NCBI GenBank assembly: GCA_934572535.1
Contig: CAKTLJ010000014.1
Location: 1 to 46,427 of the forward strand
Length of the DNA stretch: 46,427 nt
Direction: 5' to 3'
Source: an uncultured Eubacteriales bacterium
GTDB lineage: Bacteria; Bacillota; Clostridia; Oscillospirales; Oscillospiraceae
Shown: piece after piece, positions 1 to 9,099 of the stretch
How the letters are laid out: each line of letters opens with the position of its first letter
How positions within the stretch are numbered: position 1 is the stretch's first letter
The notes under the pieces: generated by a model
Seen by the model: only the letters and a program-made list of their open reading frames with translations
What the model was told of the DNA's origin: nothing
Database searches by the model: none
Program-made: the position numbers and the translations under genes

Positions 1-33
1 GCGTGGGCGCCAGAGGCGCACAGGACCTGCGCG

Positions 34-85
34 CGGCGGCCTGCCATCCCCTTCTGTCGGAAAAGGCGCAGCCTTTTTCGACAAG
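34..85 (+). repeat. Dispersed palindromic repeat, copy A
   Basis: A 52-bp unit that recurs in inverse orientation at 40059-40110 with one mismatch. Its inner part folds into a hairpin: TGTCGGAAAAGGC, loop GCA, GCCTTTTTCGACA, with one mismatch in the stem. On the minus strand it lies just beyond the hairpin that follows the MBL-fold gene. Confidence 0.75.
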
Positions 86-89
86 TTGA

Positions 90-114
90 GCCCCCGCTGC
101 TTGTCAGCGGGGGC
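90..114 (-). terminator. Hairpin at the end of the MBL-fold gene
   Basis: A perfect 10-bp stem (GCCCCCGCTG / CAGCGGGGGC) with a 5-nt loop lies 10 bp beyond the stop codon at 125. No strong U-tract follows on the minus strand, so termination efficiency is uncertain. Confidence 0.6.
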
Positions 115-124
115 TTCGTCTGTT

Positions 125-838
125 TCACAAGCCTCGGTCGAGGAAGAGGACCGACCGGCCGTCGGGGTCCTTGTGGATGCTCCGGCAGACCCTTGGCCCG
201 TAGGGCCCGGGATGGGAGGGCGGCTCCAGCCGCAGGCAGTCCAGGTGGCGCAGGTGCGCCCCCACCATCCGCTTTGGCTGGGGGGTGGGATAGTGGCTGG
301 CCAGGTAGCGGTCGAAGGGCAGCGCTTCCGCGGCCAGCAGGGTCTCCCGCAGCACCGACACCGGGGCGCACTCCCGGCCCAGCATCAGCAGGGTGGGGTT
401 CAGGGCGTCTCCGGCCAGCAGGAGGCGCGCCTCCTCCAGCAGCAGGCCCACAGACCCCCAGGTGTGGCCCGCCAGGGAGACCACCCGGCCGCAAAGCCCG
501 CCCAGGTCGAAGACCGTCCCGGGGACCAGGTCCTCCACCTCGTAGGCAGGCGGCGCCCCCGTGGTCATTCGGCTCTGGGCGGCCAGCAGGTCCCAATCCG
601 CCCGGTTGGCGTAGACCCTGGGAAAGCGATGGTTGCCCCCGATGTGGTCGGCGTGGCCGTGGCTGTTGAGGACCAGGCAGTCCGTGGCGACGTGCTCCGC
701 CAGGAAGGCCGACAGGTCCCCCTTTCCCTGGCCGGTGTCCCAGAGGATGGCCAGCCGCTCGCCTTGGACCAGGGTGCAGTAGTCCCGATAGTCCTCCTCG
801 ATGTGCCAGACGCGGGGGGTGATGGCTTGATAGCGCAT
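125..838 (-). CDS. MBL-fold metallo-hydrolase
   Basis: A 237-residue cytoplasmic protein of the metallo-beta-lactamase fold. The metal-binding signature SHGHADHIGG is present (H60, H62, D64, H65), and further family histidines follow in SLAGHTWGSVG and near LASHYPTP. There is no signal peptide. The start is set by a good site, AAAGGAGG, just upstream of ATG. It follows lpdA on the same strand, but a terminator hairpin at 863-885 separates them, so it may depend on read-through. Glyoxalase II-like or lactonase-like activity is possible, but the substrate cannot be told from sequence. Confidence 0.85.
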   Translation of the reverse strand: MRYQAITPRVWHIEEDYRDYCTLVQGERLAILWDTGQGKGDLSAFLAEHVATDCLVLNSHGHADHIGGNHRFPRVYANRADWDLLAAQSRMTTGAPPAYEVEDLVPGTVFDLGGLCGRVVSLAGHTWGSVGLLLEEARLLLAGDALNPTLLMLGRECAPVSVLRETLLAAEALPFDRYLASHYPTPQPKRMVGAHLRHLDCLRLEPPSHPGPYGPRVCRSIHKDPDGRSVLFLDRGL

Positions 839-862
839 GGGCCGCCTCCTTTCAGCGAGAAA

Positions 863-885
863 GAGGGGCGCCGGAAGCGCCCCTC
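863..885 (-). terminator. Rho-independent terminator of the glycine cleavage operon
   Basis: A perfect 9-bp stem (GAGGGGCGC / GCGCCCCTC) with a 5-nt loop is followed on the minus strand by TTTCTCGC. It lies 19 bp after the lpdA stop. Confidence 0.75.
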
Positions 886-904
886 AATGGATCACGAAAC
901 GGGA

Positions 905-2269
905 TCACTCCTCCAGCAGCGCGGCGGCGCCGGAGATCATCTCGGTAAAGGTGGGATGGGGATGGATGACCGCATAGAGGCCCTCGGCGGTGATGACCTT
1001 CTGGACGGCCAGCGCCAGCTCGCCGATCATGTCGGTGGCGCGGGGGCAGATCAGCTGCGCGCCCAGGATGCGGCCGTTGGCGCTGTCGGTGACCAGCTTC
1101 ACGTAGCCGCTGTCGGTGTTCTCGATGAGGCACTTGCCGTTCGCCCCGGTCAGGAACTTCACGGCCTTGGGCTGGAGGCCCATCTCCTTGGCCTGGTCCT
1201 CGGTGAGGCCCACGGCGGCGATCTCGGGGTTGGTGTAGACGCAGCTGGGCACCACGGACATGTCGATGGGGGGCTCCTTCCCCGCGATCACGGCCACGGC
1301 GTTGGTCCCCTGCGCCTCGGCCACGTGGGCCAGCTGGATGTTCTTGGCCTTCGCGTCGCCGATGACGTAGACGTGGGGCAGGCTGGTGCGGCCCACCTCG
1401 TCGCCCACGATGGCGTTCTTGAACATCTCGATCTCCACGCCCTCGGCGAAGAGGCCGTCCACGTTGGCGCAGCGGCCGGCGGCGGCCAGGACGCCCTCGG
1501 CGGTGACCACGTTCTCCTTGCCCTTCTTGTCCAGGTAGGTGACGGTCATGTTGCCGGGGGTGCCCTCGATCTTCTGGACCATGGCCTTGGCCTCCACCTT
1601 GCAGCCGCGCTTCTTCATCATCATGGTCAGGCGCTGGCCGATCTCCTTGTCCATGACGGGCAGGATGTGGTCGGCGGCCTCCAGCACGGTGATCTCACAG
1701 CCCAGCGCCCGGTAGATGGAGGCGCACTCCACGCCGACCACGCCGCCGCCGATGATGATGAGAGACCGGAACATCTTGCCCTCGCCCTCCAGGATGTCGC
1801 GGCTGTTGTAAACGCCCTCGCCCCGGATGCCGGGGATGGGGGGATAGGCCACCTTGGAGCCGGTGGCGATGATGATATCCTTGACCGCATAGGTCTCGCC
1901 GCCGCAGGTGACCACGCCGGGCGCGGCGATCTGGGCCTGGCCGTAGACCACCTGGATCTTCCCGGCCTTCATGAGCTTCTCCACGCCCTTGCGCAGCTCC
2001 TCCACCACCTGGGTCTTGCGGGCGTGCATGGCGGCGAAGTCGTAGCGCACCTCGCCGGTCTGGATGCCCAGGCTCTGGGCGTGGAGGATGGTTTCATAGG
2101 TCTCGGCGCTGTGGATCAGGGCCTTGGCGGGCATACAGCCCCGGTTCAGGCAGGTGCCGCCCAAGTTTTCCTTCTCGAACAGGACCACCTGCATCCCCAG
2201 CTTGGCGGCCTTTTCCGCCGCGTTGTAGCCGCCGGGGCCACCGCCGATAATCGCAATATCAAAATTCAT
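905..2269 (-). CDS. lpdA: Dihydrolipoyl dehydrogenase (glycine cleavage L protein)
   Basis: A flavoprotein of 454 residues that reoxidises the dihydrolipoyl arm of GcvH and passes electrons to NAD. It shows the N-terminal FAD motif IIGGGPGGYNAAEKA, the redox-active disulfide motif GGTCLNRGCMPAK (C40 and C45), a second nucleotide fold (GGGVVGVECA), the second FAD contact YVIGDA, and the C-terminal catalytic histidine in HPHPTFTEM. The disulfide motif ends CMPAK rather than the usual C-V/I-PSK. An upstream in-frame ATG at 2290 exists, but GAGGAAAG directly before the ATG at 2269 and the classic N-terminus MNFDIAIIGGG favour 2269. It is the last gene of the gcv operon, 25 bp after lplA. Confidence 0.95.
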   Translation of the reverse strand: MNFDIAIIGGGPGGYNAAEKAAKLGMQVVLFEKENLGGTCLNRGCMPAKALIHSAETYETILHAQSLGIQTGEVRYDFAAMHARKTQVVEELRKGVEKLMKAGKIQVVYGQAQIAAPGVVTCGGETYAVKDIIIATGSKVAYPPIPGIRGEGVYNSRDILEGEGKMFRSLIIIGGGVVGVECASIYRALGCEITVLEAADHILPVMDKEIGQRLTMMMKKRGCKVEAKAMVQKIEGTPGNMTVTYLDKKGKENVVTAEGVLAAAGRCANVDGLFAEGVEIEMFKNAIVGDEVGRTSLPHVYVIGDAKAKNIQLAHVAEAQGTNAVAVIAGKEPPIDMSVVPSCVYTNPEIAAVGLTEDQAKEMGLQPKAVKFLTGANGKCLIENTDSGYVKLVTDSANGRILGAQLICPRATDMIGELALAVQKVITAEGLYAVIHPHPTFTEMISGAAALLEE

Positions 2270-2294
2270 ACTTTCCTCATTCCTTTTCATCGTG

Positions 2295-3275
2295 TCAGAC
2301 CCCCAAGAGGGACAGGACGCTTTCCACCGCTTCCTCGGTGCTGTCCGGGTCGGCGGTGAGCTTCTCCCGCAGGGGAGCGGCCTGCAAAGGACAGCCCTGG
2401 AGCAGGGCGGGGACGCGGCTCAGGAAGTCCGCCTCCAAGCCGTCGGACCAGAGGGCGGCCTCGGTGATGGTCCCGTCCGCCTGGGAGTAGTCCAGGCGCA
2501 GGATGCCCCAGTCGAAGCGGGCCTCCCGGCTGACCTGCATGGGGCGGCTGTCGCCGTAGATCCAGGCGGGGTCGGAGAAGCGCGCCTGCCCCTGGGCGAT
2601 GGCCGCCTGGTCCAGGTCCTCATAGCGAAGCTCGGTGACGGGCTGTCCGTAGACCGAGCCGAAGGCCTCCACCAGGGCCTGGTTCAGGCGGGAGATGGTC
2701 AGATCGGGCAGATAGTCCCGCAGGTTGGCCACCCGGGCGCGCACCGACTTGACCCCCTTGGCCTGGAGCTTCAGGGGGGACACGTTCAAATATTTCTCCA
2801 GGGGCGCCATGTCCACGTCCACCATGATGGTGCCGTGGTGATAGCACTGGCTGCCCGTGCGGTAATAGGCATGGCCGGAGAACTTCTGGCCGTCCACGGT
2901 CAGGTCGTTGCGGCCGTTCCGCTCGGCGTGGAGGCCCACCAGCTGGACCGCCCGGAGGATGACCTCCGTCTGCTTGGCCACGTCGTAGTCCTCCTCGGTC
3001 ACCAGGAAGGTGAAGTTCAGGTTGCCCAGATCGTGGTAGACGGCGCCGCCGCCGGACAGGCGGCGGACCAGGTGGCCGCCGTCTCCCTCCAGCGTCTGGA
3101 TGCGGCACTCATTCTCCGCGTTCTGGTTGCGGCCGATGACCACCGTCCGCTGGTTCTGCCACAGGTACAGGATACACTGGCCGGGCTGCACCGTCTTCAG
3201 CAGGTACTCCTCCAGGGCCAGGTTGTGCCGGGGATCGTTTTCCCGGGAGTAGATCACAAATAGAGAACGAATCAC
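2295..3275 (-). CDS. lplA: Lipoate-protein ligase A
   Basis: A ligase of about 326 residues that activates lipoate with ATP and attaches it to lipoyl domains, here most likely GcvH. Family motifs are RRLSGGGAVYHDLGNLNFTF, the catalytic-lysine segment DGQKFSG and the C-terminal accessory domain. The longest frame would begin with TTG at 3305. GAGGT placed 5 nt before GTG at 3275, and the resulting N-terminus resembling MIRSLFVIYS of other LplA proteins, make GTG the better start. Its place between gcvPB and lpdA means the operon supplies both the complex and its cofactor loading. No lipA or lipB is seen, so lipoate scavenging is implied. Confidence 0.93.
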   Translation of the reverse strand: MIRSLFVIYSRENDPRHNLALEEYLLKTVQPGQCILYLWQNQRTVVIGRNQNAENECRIQTLEGDGGHLVRRLSGGGAVYHDLGNLNFTFLVTEEDYDVAKQTEVILRAVQLVGLHAERNGRNDLTVDGQKFSGHAYYRTGSQCYHHGTIMVDVDMAPLEKYLNVSPLKLQAKGVKSVRARVANLRDYLPDLTISRLNQALVEAFGSVYGQPVTELRYEDLDQAAIAQGQARFSDPAWIYGDSRPMQVSREARFDWGILRLDYSQADGTITEAALWSDGLEADFLSRVPALLQGCPLQAAPLREKLTADPDSTEEAVESVLSLLGV

Positions 3276-3308
3276 AGGATACCTCTTCTTTTCTGTTGTA
3301 TACAAGTA

Positions 3309-3334
3309 CCCCGGCGGCGTACACGCCGCCGGGG
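3309..3334 (-). other. Strong intercistronic hairpin between gcvPB and lplA
   Basis: A perfect 12-bp stem (CCCCGGCGGCGT / ACGCCGCCGGGG) with a 2-nt loop. No U-tract follows on the minus strand, so an RNA stabiliser, processing site or partial terminator is more likely than a full terminator. Confidence 0.6.
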
Positions 3335-3362
3335 TAACGGGGAAAGCTTACAAGCGGCGCGC

Positions 3363-4799
3363 TCAGGCGTTGAAGTCGTAGCGCACGATCGGGGACCGGG
3401 CGGCCGTGACCTCGTCGGGACGGCTGATGGCGCAGTCGTGGGGGGCGGTGTGCAGGCTCTCGGGGTCGGCCTTGGCCTCCTCCATGATCTTCAGGAAGAC
3501 CTCCGCAGCAGCGTCCAGCGTCTCGGGGCTCTCGGTCTCGGTGGGCTCCACCATGAGGGCCTCGTGAACGATGAGGGGGAAGTACATCGTGGGCGGGTGC
3601 ATCCCGAAGTCCAGCAGGCGCTTGGCCACGTCCATGGCGGTGACGCCCAGCTCGTGCGCGGTCCGCTCCAGAGACATGACAAACTCGTGCATACACAGGC
3701 CGTCGCAGGACATGTCATAGACGCCTTCCAGCTTCTTCATCAGGTAGTTGGCGTTCAGGACCGCACCGGCGGAGGCCTCGGGGATGCCCTCCTTACCCAG
3801 GGTCAGCACGTAGGTCAGGGCGCGGACCACCACCAGGAAGTTGCCGTAGAAGCCGCGGACGCGGCCCATGGACTGCTCGGGTGCGGTGAACTCGTACCCG
3901 GTCTCGGTCTTCTTCACCCGGGGGGTGGGCAGGAAGGGCTCCAGGAAGGCCTTGCAGCCTGCGGGGCCGCTGCCGGGACCGCCGCCGCCGTGGGGGGTGG
4001 AGAAGGTCTTGTGCAGGTTCAGGTGGACGCAGTCGAAGCCCATGTCGCCGGGGCGGACATGGCCCATGACCGCGTTCAGGTTCGCGCCGTCGTAGTAGCA
4101 CAGGCCGCCGGCATCGTGGACGATCTTGGTGATCTCCAGGATGTTGGCGTCGAACAGGCCGACGGTGTTGGGGTTGGTGAGCATCAGACCGGCGGTGTCG
4201 GGGCCGACGGCTGCCCGCAGAGCATCCAGGTCCACGCTGCCCTCGGGATCAGAGGGGATGGAGACCACCTTGAATCCGGCCATGGTGGCGGAGGCAGGGT
4301 TGGTGCCGTGGGCGGAGTCGGGCACGATGATCTTGGTCCGGGCGGTGTCGCCGCGGGAGAGATGATACTTGCGGATGAGCAGCAGGCCGGTGTACTCACC
4401 GTGCGCACCGGCGGCGGGCTGGAAGGTCATGCCGTCCATGCCGGTGATCTCGCACAGCAGCTTCTCCGCGGTGTAGATGGCCTCCAGGCAGCCCTGGGCA
4501 GTCTCAACGGGCTGCAAGGGGTGGATCTGGGTGAAGCCGGGCAGGGCGGCCATCTCCTCGTTGACGCGCGGGTTGTACTTCATGGTGCAGGAGCCCAGGG
4601 GGTAGAACCCGTTGTTCACGCCGTGGGTCTGCTCGGCCAGCTCAGTGTAGTGGCGGCCCAGGTCGATCTCGGAGATCTCGGGCAGGCGGGGGGCCGCGCC
4701 GCGCAGCAGGGCGGCGTCAAAGGATGCGGCAGGCACGTCGCAGGCGGGCAGCAGGTCCGCGCCCCGGCCGGGACAGCTCCGTTCAAACAGCAGTTTCAT
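3363..4799 (-). CDS. gcvPB: Glycine dehydrogenase (decarboxylating) subunit 2
   Basis: The PLP-bearing half of the P protein, 478 residues. It decarboxylates glycine and transfers the aminomethyl group to lipoyl-GcvH. The PLP lysine lies in [18 protein letters not shown] (K264). Other family stretches are [11 protein letters not shown] and [15 protein letters not shown] at 4808 is in frame, but GGGAGG upstream and the TAATG junction with gcvPA support ATG at 4799, so the gcvPA stop and this start share one base. That arrangement suggests translational coupling of the two halves, which form one enzyme. Confidence 0.96.
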   Translation of the reverse strand: MKLLFERSCPGRGADLLPACDVPAASFDAALLRGAAPRLPEISEIDLGRHYTELAEQTHGVNNGFYPLGSCTMKYNPRVNEEMAALPGFTQIHPLQPVETAQGCLEAIYTAEKLLCEITGMDGMTFQPAAGAHGEYTGLLLIRKYHLSRGDTARTKIIVPDSAHGTNPASATMAGFKVVSIPSDPEGSVDLDALRAAVGPDTAGLMLTNPNTVGLFDANILEITKIVHDAGGLCYYDGANLNAVMGHVRPGDMGFDCVHLNLHKTFSTPHGGGGPGSGPAGCKAFLEPFLPTPRVKKTETGYEFTAPEQSMGRVRGFYGNFLVVVRALTYVLTLGKEGIPEASAGAVLNANYLMKKLEGVYDMSCDGLCMHEFVMSLERTAHELGVTAMDVAKRLLDFGMHPPTMYFPLIVHEALMVEPTETESPETLDAAAEVFLKIMEEAKADPESLHTAPHDCAISRPDEVTAARSPIVRYDFNA

Positions 4800-6109
4800 T
4801 ATGCGCACACCTCCCCAAGGATCGCCACCAGGCTGTCGATATCACTGCGGCTGTTCAGCTCGGTGCAGCACCACAGGATGCCGCCGTCCACGGGCAGGCC
4901 GCCCAGGATGCCCCGCTCCTCCAGAGCGGCGCAGATCTTCTCGGGGGCCACGGGACAGTCGGTCAGGAACTCGTGGAAGAAGGGCTTGTCGGCCCGCAGC
5001 TTGAAGCCGAGCTTCTCCAGCGCGGCGGCCAGATAGTGGGCGTGCGCGGCGGAGCTTTCCGCTGCCTGGCGCAGGCCCTTGGGCCCCATGGCGGCCAGGT
5101 AGACCGAAGCGGTCATGGCGCACAGGGCCTCGTTGGAACAGATGTTGGAAGAGGCCTTCTCGCGGCGGATGTGCTGCTCGCGGGCCTGGAGGGTCAGGAC
5201 GAAGGCGCGGCGGCCCTCGTGGTCGGTGGTCTGACCCACGATACGGCCGGGCAGCTTGCGGATCATGGCCTGCTTGCAGGTCATGATGCCCAGGTAGGGG
5301 CCGCCGAAGCCCAGGGGCATACCCAGAGGCTGGCCCTCGGCCACGCAGATGTCAGCGCCGTACTCGCCGGGCGTCTTCAGCAGGCCCATGGCGATGGGGT
5401 TGGTGCTCATGATGACCTTGGCGCCCACCTCGTGGGTGGCGGCCACAACGGCGTCCATGTCCTCGATCACGCCGTAGTAGTTGGGGCTTTGCACGAGGAC
5501 GGCGGCGGTCTCCTTGCTCAGGGCGGCCTTCAGCGCCTCCAGGTCAGTGGCGCAGTTGTCGGCGGGGATGACCACCACGGGCACATCGCGGCTCTCGCAA
5601 TAGGTCTTGATGACCTCGATGGTCTGGGGATCGACCGCGCCGGAGATGACAGCGGTGGCGCGCTTTCTCTCCTGGCACATGAAGACGGCCTCTGCGGCGG
5701 CGGTGGCCCCGTCGTAGACGGAGGCGTTGGACACGTCCATGCCGGTCAGCTCGCACATCTGGGTCTGGTACTCAAAGATGGACTGGAGCACGCCCTGGCT
5801 GATCTCAGCCTGATAGGGGGTGTAGGCCGTCAGGAACTCCTCCTTGGCGGTGATGGTCTTCACGACGGAGGGGATATAGTGGCGGTATGCGCCGGCGCCA
5901 CGGAAGATGCTGCGGAACTGGCGGTTGCGCTCGGCCAGGGCGGAGACCTTCTGGCTCACTTCCAGCTCGCTCATGCCCTCGGGCAGGTCCAGGTCCTTCA
6001 CCCGGGCCTCCTCCGGCACGATGTCATAGAGCTGGTCCAGACTGGTCAGGCCGATGCTTTCCAGCATACGCTGCCGCTCTTCCCGGGTGGCGGGAATGTA
6101 GCTGCCCAT
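4799..6109 (-). CDS. gcvPA: Glycine dehydrogenase (decarboxylating) subunit 1
   Basis: The N-terminal half of the P protein in organisms with the split form; 436 residues, the normal length. It starts [16 protein letters not shown], shows the family segment [14 protein letters not shown], and carries the fold-type-I aminotransferase architecture without a PLP lysine, as expected for this subunit. It begins 2 bp after the gcvH stop and ends in a TAATG overlap with gcvPB. It works as a heterotetramer with GcvPB in the cytoplasm. Confidence 0.96.
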   Translation of the reverse strand: MGSYIPATREERQRMLESIGLTSLDQLYDIVPEEARVKDLDLPEGMSELEVSQKVSALAERNRQFRSIFRGAGAYRHYIPSVVKTITAKEEFLTAYTPYQAEISQGVLQSIFEYQTQMCELTGMDVSNASVYDGATAAAEAVFMCQERKRATAVISGAVDPQTIEVIKTYCESRDVPVVVIPADNCATDLEALKAALSKETAAVLVQSPNYYGVIEDMDAVVAATHEVGAKVIMSTNPIAMGLLKTPGEYGADICVAEGQPLGMPLGFGGPYLGIMTCKQAMIRKLPGRIVGQTTDHEGRRAFVLTLQAREQHIRREKASSNICSNEALCAMTASVYLAAMGPKGLRQAAESSAAHAHYLAAALEKLGFKLRADKPFFHEFLTDCPVAPEKICAALEERGILGGLPVDGGILWCCTELNSRSDIDSLVAILGEVCA

Positions 6110-6111
6110 AC

Positions 6112-6495
6112 TTATGCCTCCTCAGCTGCCACGACGGCTTCGTAACCCTCTGCGTCCAGCAGCTCCTCGGTGTCGGTGACGTTCTCGACCTTGATGAGCC
6201 ATGCCTCATAGGGGGCCTCGTTGACCTGTGCGGGGTCGTCCAGCAGTTCCTCGTTGACTGCGCAGACGGTGCCGGTGACGGGGGAGAAGACGTCGGAGAC
6301 GGCCTTGACGGATTCCACGTCGGAGAAGGACTCGCCGGAGGTGACCTCGTCGCCCTCCTCGGGGAGGTTGATGAACACGATGTCGCCCAGGGCGTTCTGC
6401 GCGTAGTCGGTCAGGCCGATGGTGAAGACGCCGTCCTCTTCCTTGATCCACTCATGGGACTTGGAATACTTCAGTTCAGCAGGAATGTTAGACAT
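6112..6495 (-). CDS. gcvH: Glycine cleavage system H protein
   Basis: The lipoyl carrier of the complex, 127 residues. The lipoylated lysine is K64 in the motif ESVKAVSD, and the N-terminal segment [13 protein letters not shown] is typical. An ATG 15 bp upstream is in frame, but GGAGG placed 8 nt before the ATG at 6495 selects the shorter form ([11 protein letters not shown]). It shuttles the aminomethyl group from GcvP to GcvT and the reduced arm to LpdA. It is probably lipoylated by the LplA encoded four genes downstream in the operon. Confidence 0.96.
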   Translation of the reverse strand: MSNIPAELKYSKSHEWIKEEDGVFTIGLTDYAQNALGDIVFINLPEEGDEVTSGESFSDVESVKAVSDVFSPVTGTVCAVNEELLDDPAQVNEAPYEAWLIKVENVTDTEELLDAEGYEAVVAAEEA

Positions 6496-6554
6496 GATTG
6501 GTTCCTCCAAATATCATTAATTTTTATTTTAGAAACGAATGGGATGGGGCAAGC

Positions 6555-7646
6555 TCACTTGCCTCTGGTGTAGAAGGGCAGGGGGATGATCTCGCAGGCC
6601 ACCCGGCGGCCGCGGACCTCCACTTCCACAGCGGTGCCCACCTCGGCGTGCTTGGCATCCACCAGCGCCATGGCAATGGCCTTGCCCAGGTAGGGGCAGT
6701 GGGTGCCGGAGGTGGAAACGCCGATCTTCTCGTCGCCGATGAAGACGTCCTGATGCTCGCGGACGATGCCGCGCCCGGTCACGCCCAGGCCCACGCGGAC
6801 CCGCTTCGGCGCACCGGCGGCCACCAGGGCGTCCTTGCCGATGAACTCGTCCTTGCCCAGCTTCACGCCGAAGTCCAGACCGGCCTCCAGGGGGGTGATG
6901 GTCTCGTCCATCTCGTGGCCGTACAGGGGCATGGCGGCCTCCAGGCGGAGGGTGTCACGCGCACCCAGACCGCAGGGGATCAGGCCGAACTCCTCGCCGG
7001 CCTCCCGCAGGGTCTTCCACAGCTTCACGGCGTCCTCCTTGGCGCAGTAGATCTCATAGCCCAGCTCGCCGGTGTAGCCGGTGCGGGAGATCATGGTCTT
7101 CACGCCGTTGATGACGATGTTGGGCAGGGCGGTGTAGTAGCCCTTGGGGATCTGGTCCTCGGGCAGCAGATTCTTCATGACGGCGGGCGCCTTGGGACCC
7201 TGCAAGGCCAGCTGGGCCACGGCGTCGGAAATGTCCTCGCACTTGGTCCCCTCCAGGACGTTCTTTGCCATGTGCTCGTAGTCCTTGTGGCGGTTGGAGG
7301 CGTTGACGACGGCCAGGTAGGACTCCTCGCCGAACTTATAGACCACCAGGTCGTCGATGGTGCCGCCCTCGGCGGTGCACATCACGCCGTAGCGGACCTT
7401 GTTGACGGGCATGTTGGTGTAATCGTTGGTCAGCAGATGATTGAGGGTCGCCAGGGCCGTGGGGCCGGTGAAGAGGATCTCACCCATGTGAGACACGTCG
7501 AACAGGCCACATTCCTGACGGACAGCCATGTGCTCCTTGATGACGCCGGAGGCCTCATACTGGACGGGAAGCAGGTACCCGGCAAAGGGGACGATCTTGC
7601 CGCCTTCTTCCACGTGGACGTCATAGAGAGGGGTTTTCAGTTCCAT
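6555..7646 (-). CDS. gcvT: Aminomethyltransferase (glycine cleavage T protein)
   Basis: A tetrahydrofolate-dependent enzyme of 363 residues that releases ammonia from aminomethyl-GcvH and forms 5,10-methylene-THF. Family features are KTPLYDVHVEEGGKIVPFAGY at the start, CGLFDVSHMGEI, and RTGYTGELGYEIYC in the middle. The frame is open to 7721, but AAGGAGCGAG followed by ATG at 7646, and the usual GcvT length, fix the start there. It is the first gene of the operon, preceded by a long leader with a glycine riboswitch and a terminator-like hairpin, so expression is expected to rise with glycine. Confidence 0.96.
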   Translation of the reverse strand: MELKTPLYDVHVEEGGKIVPFAGYLLPVQYEASGVIKEHMAVRQECGLFDVSHMGEILFTGPTALATLNHLLTNDYTNMPVNKVRYGVMCTAEGGTIDDLVVYKFGEESYLAVVNASNRHKDYEHMAKNVLEGTKCEDISDAVAQLALQGPKAPAVMKNLLPEDQIPKGYYTALPNIVINGVKTMISRTGYTGELGYEIYCAKEDAVKLWKTLREAGEEFGLIPCGLGARDTLRLEAAMPLYGHEMDETITPLEAGLDFGVKLGKDEFIGKDALVAAGAPKRVRVGLGVTGRGIVREHQDVFIGDEKIGVSTSGTHCPYLGKAIAMALVDAKHAEVGTAVEVEVRGRRVACEIIPLPFYTRGK

Positions 7647-7685
7647 AATACTCGCTCCTTTTTTCGTATCTGTCGCAATGTTGGT

Positions 7686-7727
7686 AAAAAAACAGAGACA
7701 CAGTTCTTGCTCGCGTGTCAAGTTCTG
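7686..7727 (-). terminator. Probable riboswitch-controlled attenuator before gcvT
   Basis: On the minus strand CAGA-ACTT-GACAC can pair with GTGTC-TCTG (9 bp with a 4-nt bulge), followed at once by seven Us. It lies between the glycine aptamers and the gcvT start at 7646. It is probably the expression platform: glycine binding would be expected to prevent this hairpin. Confidence 0.6.
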
Positions 7728-7769
7728 CGCCTCCGTAACCCATACCGTTCCCTTGAAAACACGCGCGTT

Positions 7770-7930
7770 TCAAGAAGGACCGGCATAACCTGAAAGATTC
7801 TCCACCTGGGGATTGCCTCATCGGTGCGAGCTTGCTCGCTCTCCGGAGTTTCGTCCAAAACCGGTCCTCTTTGCCTGAGAGTTTCCGCAGCCCCTTCGGC
7901 TCCGCTGCACGCGGTATCTCCCGGTTTTAT
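7770..7930 (-). promoter_or_regulatory. Tandem glycine riboswitch
   Basis: Two aptamers read on the minus strand. Aptamer 1 (about 7857-7928) is closed by AAAACCGG / CCGGTTTT and holds the conserved strings GCCGAAGGGGC and AAACTCTCAGGCAAAGAGGAC. After a short linker, aptamer 2 (about 7776-7850) shows GGAGAG, ACCGATGAGGCAA and GAATCTTTCAGG. Location directly upstream of gcvT agrees. Outer boundaries are approximate. Confidence 0.9.
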
Positions 7931-7995
7931 CATCCGAACGATATCATATTGTCTCTGTCCGGCGCCCCTTCTATGCAGGACGCCGACCCACTCCC

Positions 7996-8024
7996 ATTAT
8001 AGTAACCCAATTTCTCCCTGTCAA
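7996..8024 (-). promoter_or_regulatory. Consensus promoter of the gcv operon
   Basis: A perfect sigma-A-type promoter on the minus strand: TTGACA at 8019-8024, a 17-bp spacer, TATAAT at 7996-8001. It gives a leader of about 340 nt carrying the riboswitch. Confidence 0.9.
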
Positions 8025-8041
8025 CGTTAATTTTTCGGCAT

Positions 8042-8081
8042 TTCACAAAAAGAAGCCCCGGAGCTTCGCCACGCTCCGGGG
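8042..8081 (-). terminator. Terminator upstream of the gcv promoter
   Basis: A 9-bp stem (CCCCGGAGC / GCTCCGGGG) with an 8-nt loop is followed on the minus strand by TTCTTTTTGTG. It serves the frameshifted membrane gene and may originally have ended the fatty acid operon. Confidence 0.75.
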
Positions 8082-8097
8082 TCAGGGTTTTGGGGGG

Positions 8098-8129
8098 CCG
8101 ATCAAGGCAGGTCGAGCTCTCGGTCGATG
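8098..8129. repeat. 32-bp direct repeat, left copy (duplicate of the tetR 3' end)
   Basis: Matches 9166-9197 in 31 of 32 positions. The right copy encodes the last residues of the TetR protein (DRELDLP, then stop); this left copy is non-functional. The pair flanks the segment holding the membrane gene. Confidence 0.85.
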
Positions 8130-8150
8130 ACGAAAGCTGTCTTTCTTCTC

Positions 8151-8920
8151 CTATTCCGCTTCCGAGAAGAGCGCCGCCTCCCACGCCGCAGCGCGGGAAA
8201 CCAGGTCCTTAGAGCCGTGGTAGGTCACCTGGACCACCACATTCCCCCGGTGAAACAGTAACACCGCTTCCTTTCCCTCCTGGGGGTACTCGGCGATCCA
8301 GGAAAGGCCACCGGCTGGAGCGTCCACCCCTCTTTCTCCGCCCCCTTGGCCAACTCTCCGGCATAGACCTCTGCCAGATCTTCCCGGCGGAGCTCTGTGT
8401 AGAGGATGTGATACCACTCGCCGCCTCCCCCGTCCTGGCGCAGGATCAGGTAGGTAGGCACGAAGAAATTGCTGCCAATGTCCACAAACCCATTCTTAAC
8501 CGGCTGCTGCACCGAGAAGTCAGGGGTTTCTTCCTCCAACTGCTCCATCAAGGGGAGGACCCCCTGGGAAATATACGGGACCTCTCCAGAAACCATCCGA
8601 TTTCCCAAGGGGCTGTGATGATACACTGAGAAAAGCAGGCATAGACCGACGACAGCGCAAAAGGCAATCCCAACGCCTTTTCTTCCCTTGGCGTTTTCCT
8701 CCCTCCTAAGCTTCGGCCAGTGATAGAACCAACTCCAGAAAACAAGGAGCAGGCACACAATACACTGGAGACCGCAAAGGAGGCTAGCCAGCAGCCCCTC
8801 CTCCACCAAATAGGTGGCCAGGCCGCCCGCAGAGTAAAGTCTTGATCCCCACACCAGCAATGACAAAACAAATAGTATCATTGAGAGCGGTCTCAAAAGT
8901 TTAGCCGGTTTCTTCTCCAT
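8151..8920 (-). pseudogene. Three-segment membrane protein, frameshifted
   Basis: Unknown function. The start at 8920 is chosen because AAAGGAG precedes this ATG; the frame is open upstream to 8950. The N-terminal half has three hydrophobic segments (about residues 10-26, 37-60 and 78-97), followed by a soluble domain with the segment VPTYLILRQDGGGGEWYHILY. The frame from the start runs to a stop at 8225, but the natural C-terminus (LSWIAEYPQEGKEAVLLFHR, ending AALFSEAE) is in another frame ending at 8151. The switch lies near 8300-8312 and needs one base added or lost. It could be a real inactivating mutation or a sequencing error. The gene has its own promoter and terminators, and sits between 32-bp direct repeats. 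Confidence 0.7.
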
Positions 8921-9042
8921 GGTACTCCTTTCCCAATTCGTTGCCATCATCTTTATTTGTAATGTTGACCTCTAAACCATTCGTCTTCCGTCAATTGTGC
9001 AGAATTTCTTTGTTCCGCTTTTGGTCCTCTCCATTTTCATCC

Positions 9043-9071
9043 ATTTTACTGTGTGCAATATCGCCTGTCAA
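9043..9071 (-). promoter_or_regulatory. Promoter of the frameshifted membrane gene
   Basis: Minus strand TTGACA (9066-9071), 17-bp spacer, TAAAAT (9043-9048), about 120 bp before the start codon. Confidence 0.65.
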
Positions 9072-9099
9072 GAAGTATTTAAGAGATTTTGCAACCTAA

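Noticed and set aside
86..2359. Very long plus-strand open frame opposite lpdA and the MBL gene
   Set aside because: Its protein is low-complexity and rich in Gly, His, Val and Ala, with no family motif. It is an antisense shadow of GC-rich minus-strand genes. The same holds for 3438-5036, 4724-6145, 13344-14849, 15265-17514 and 19894-21171.
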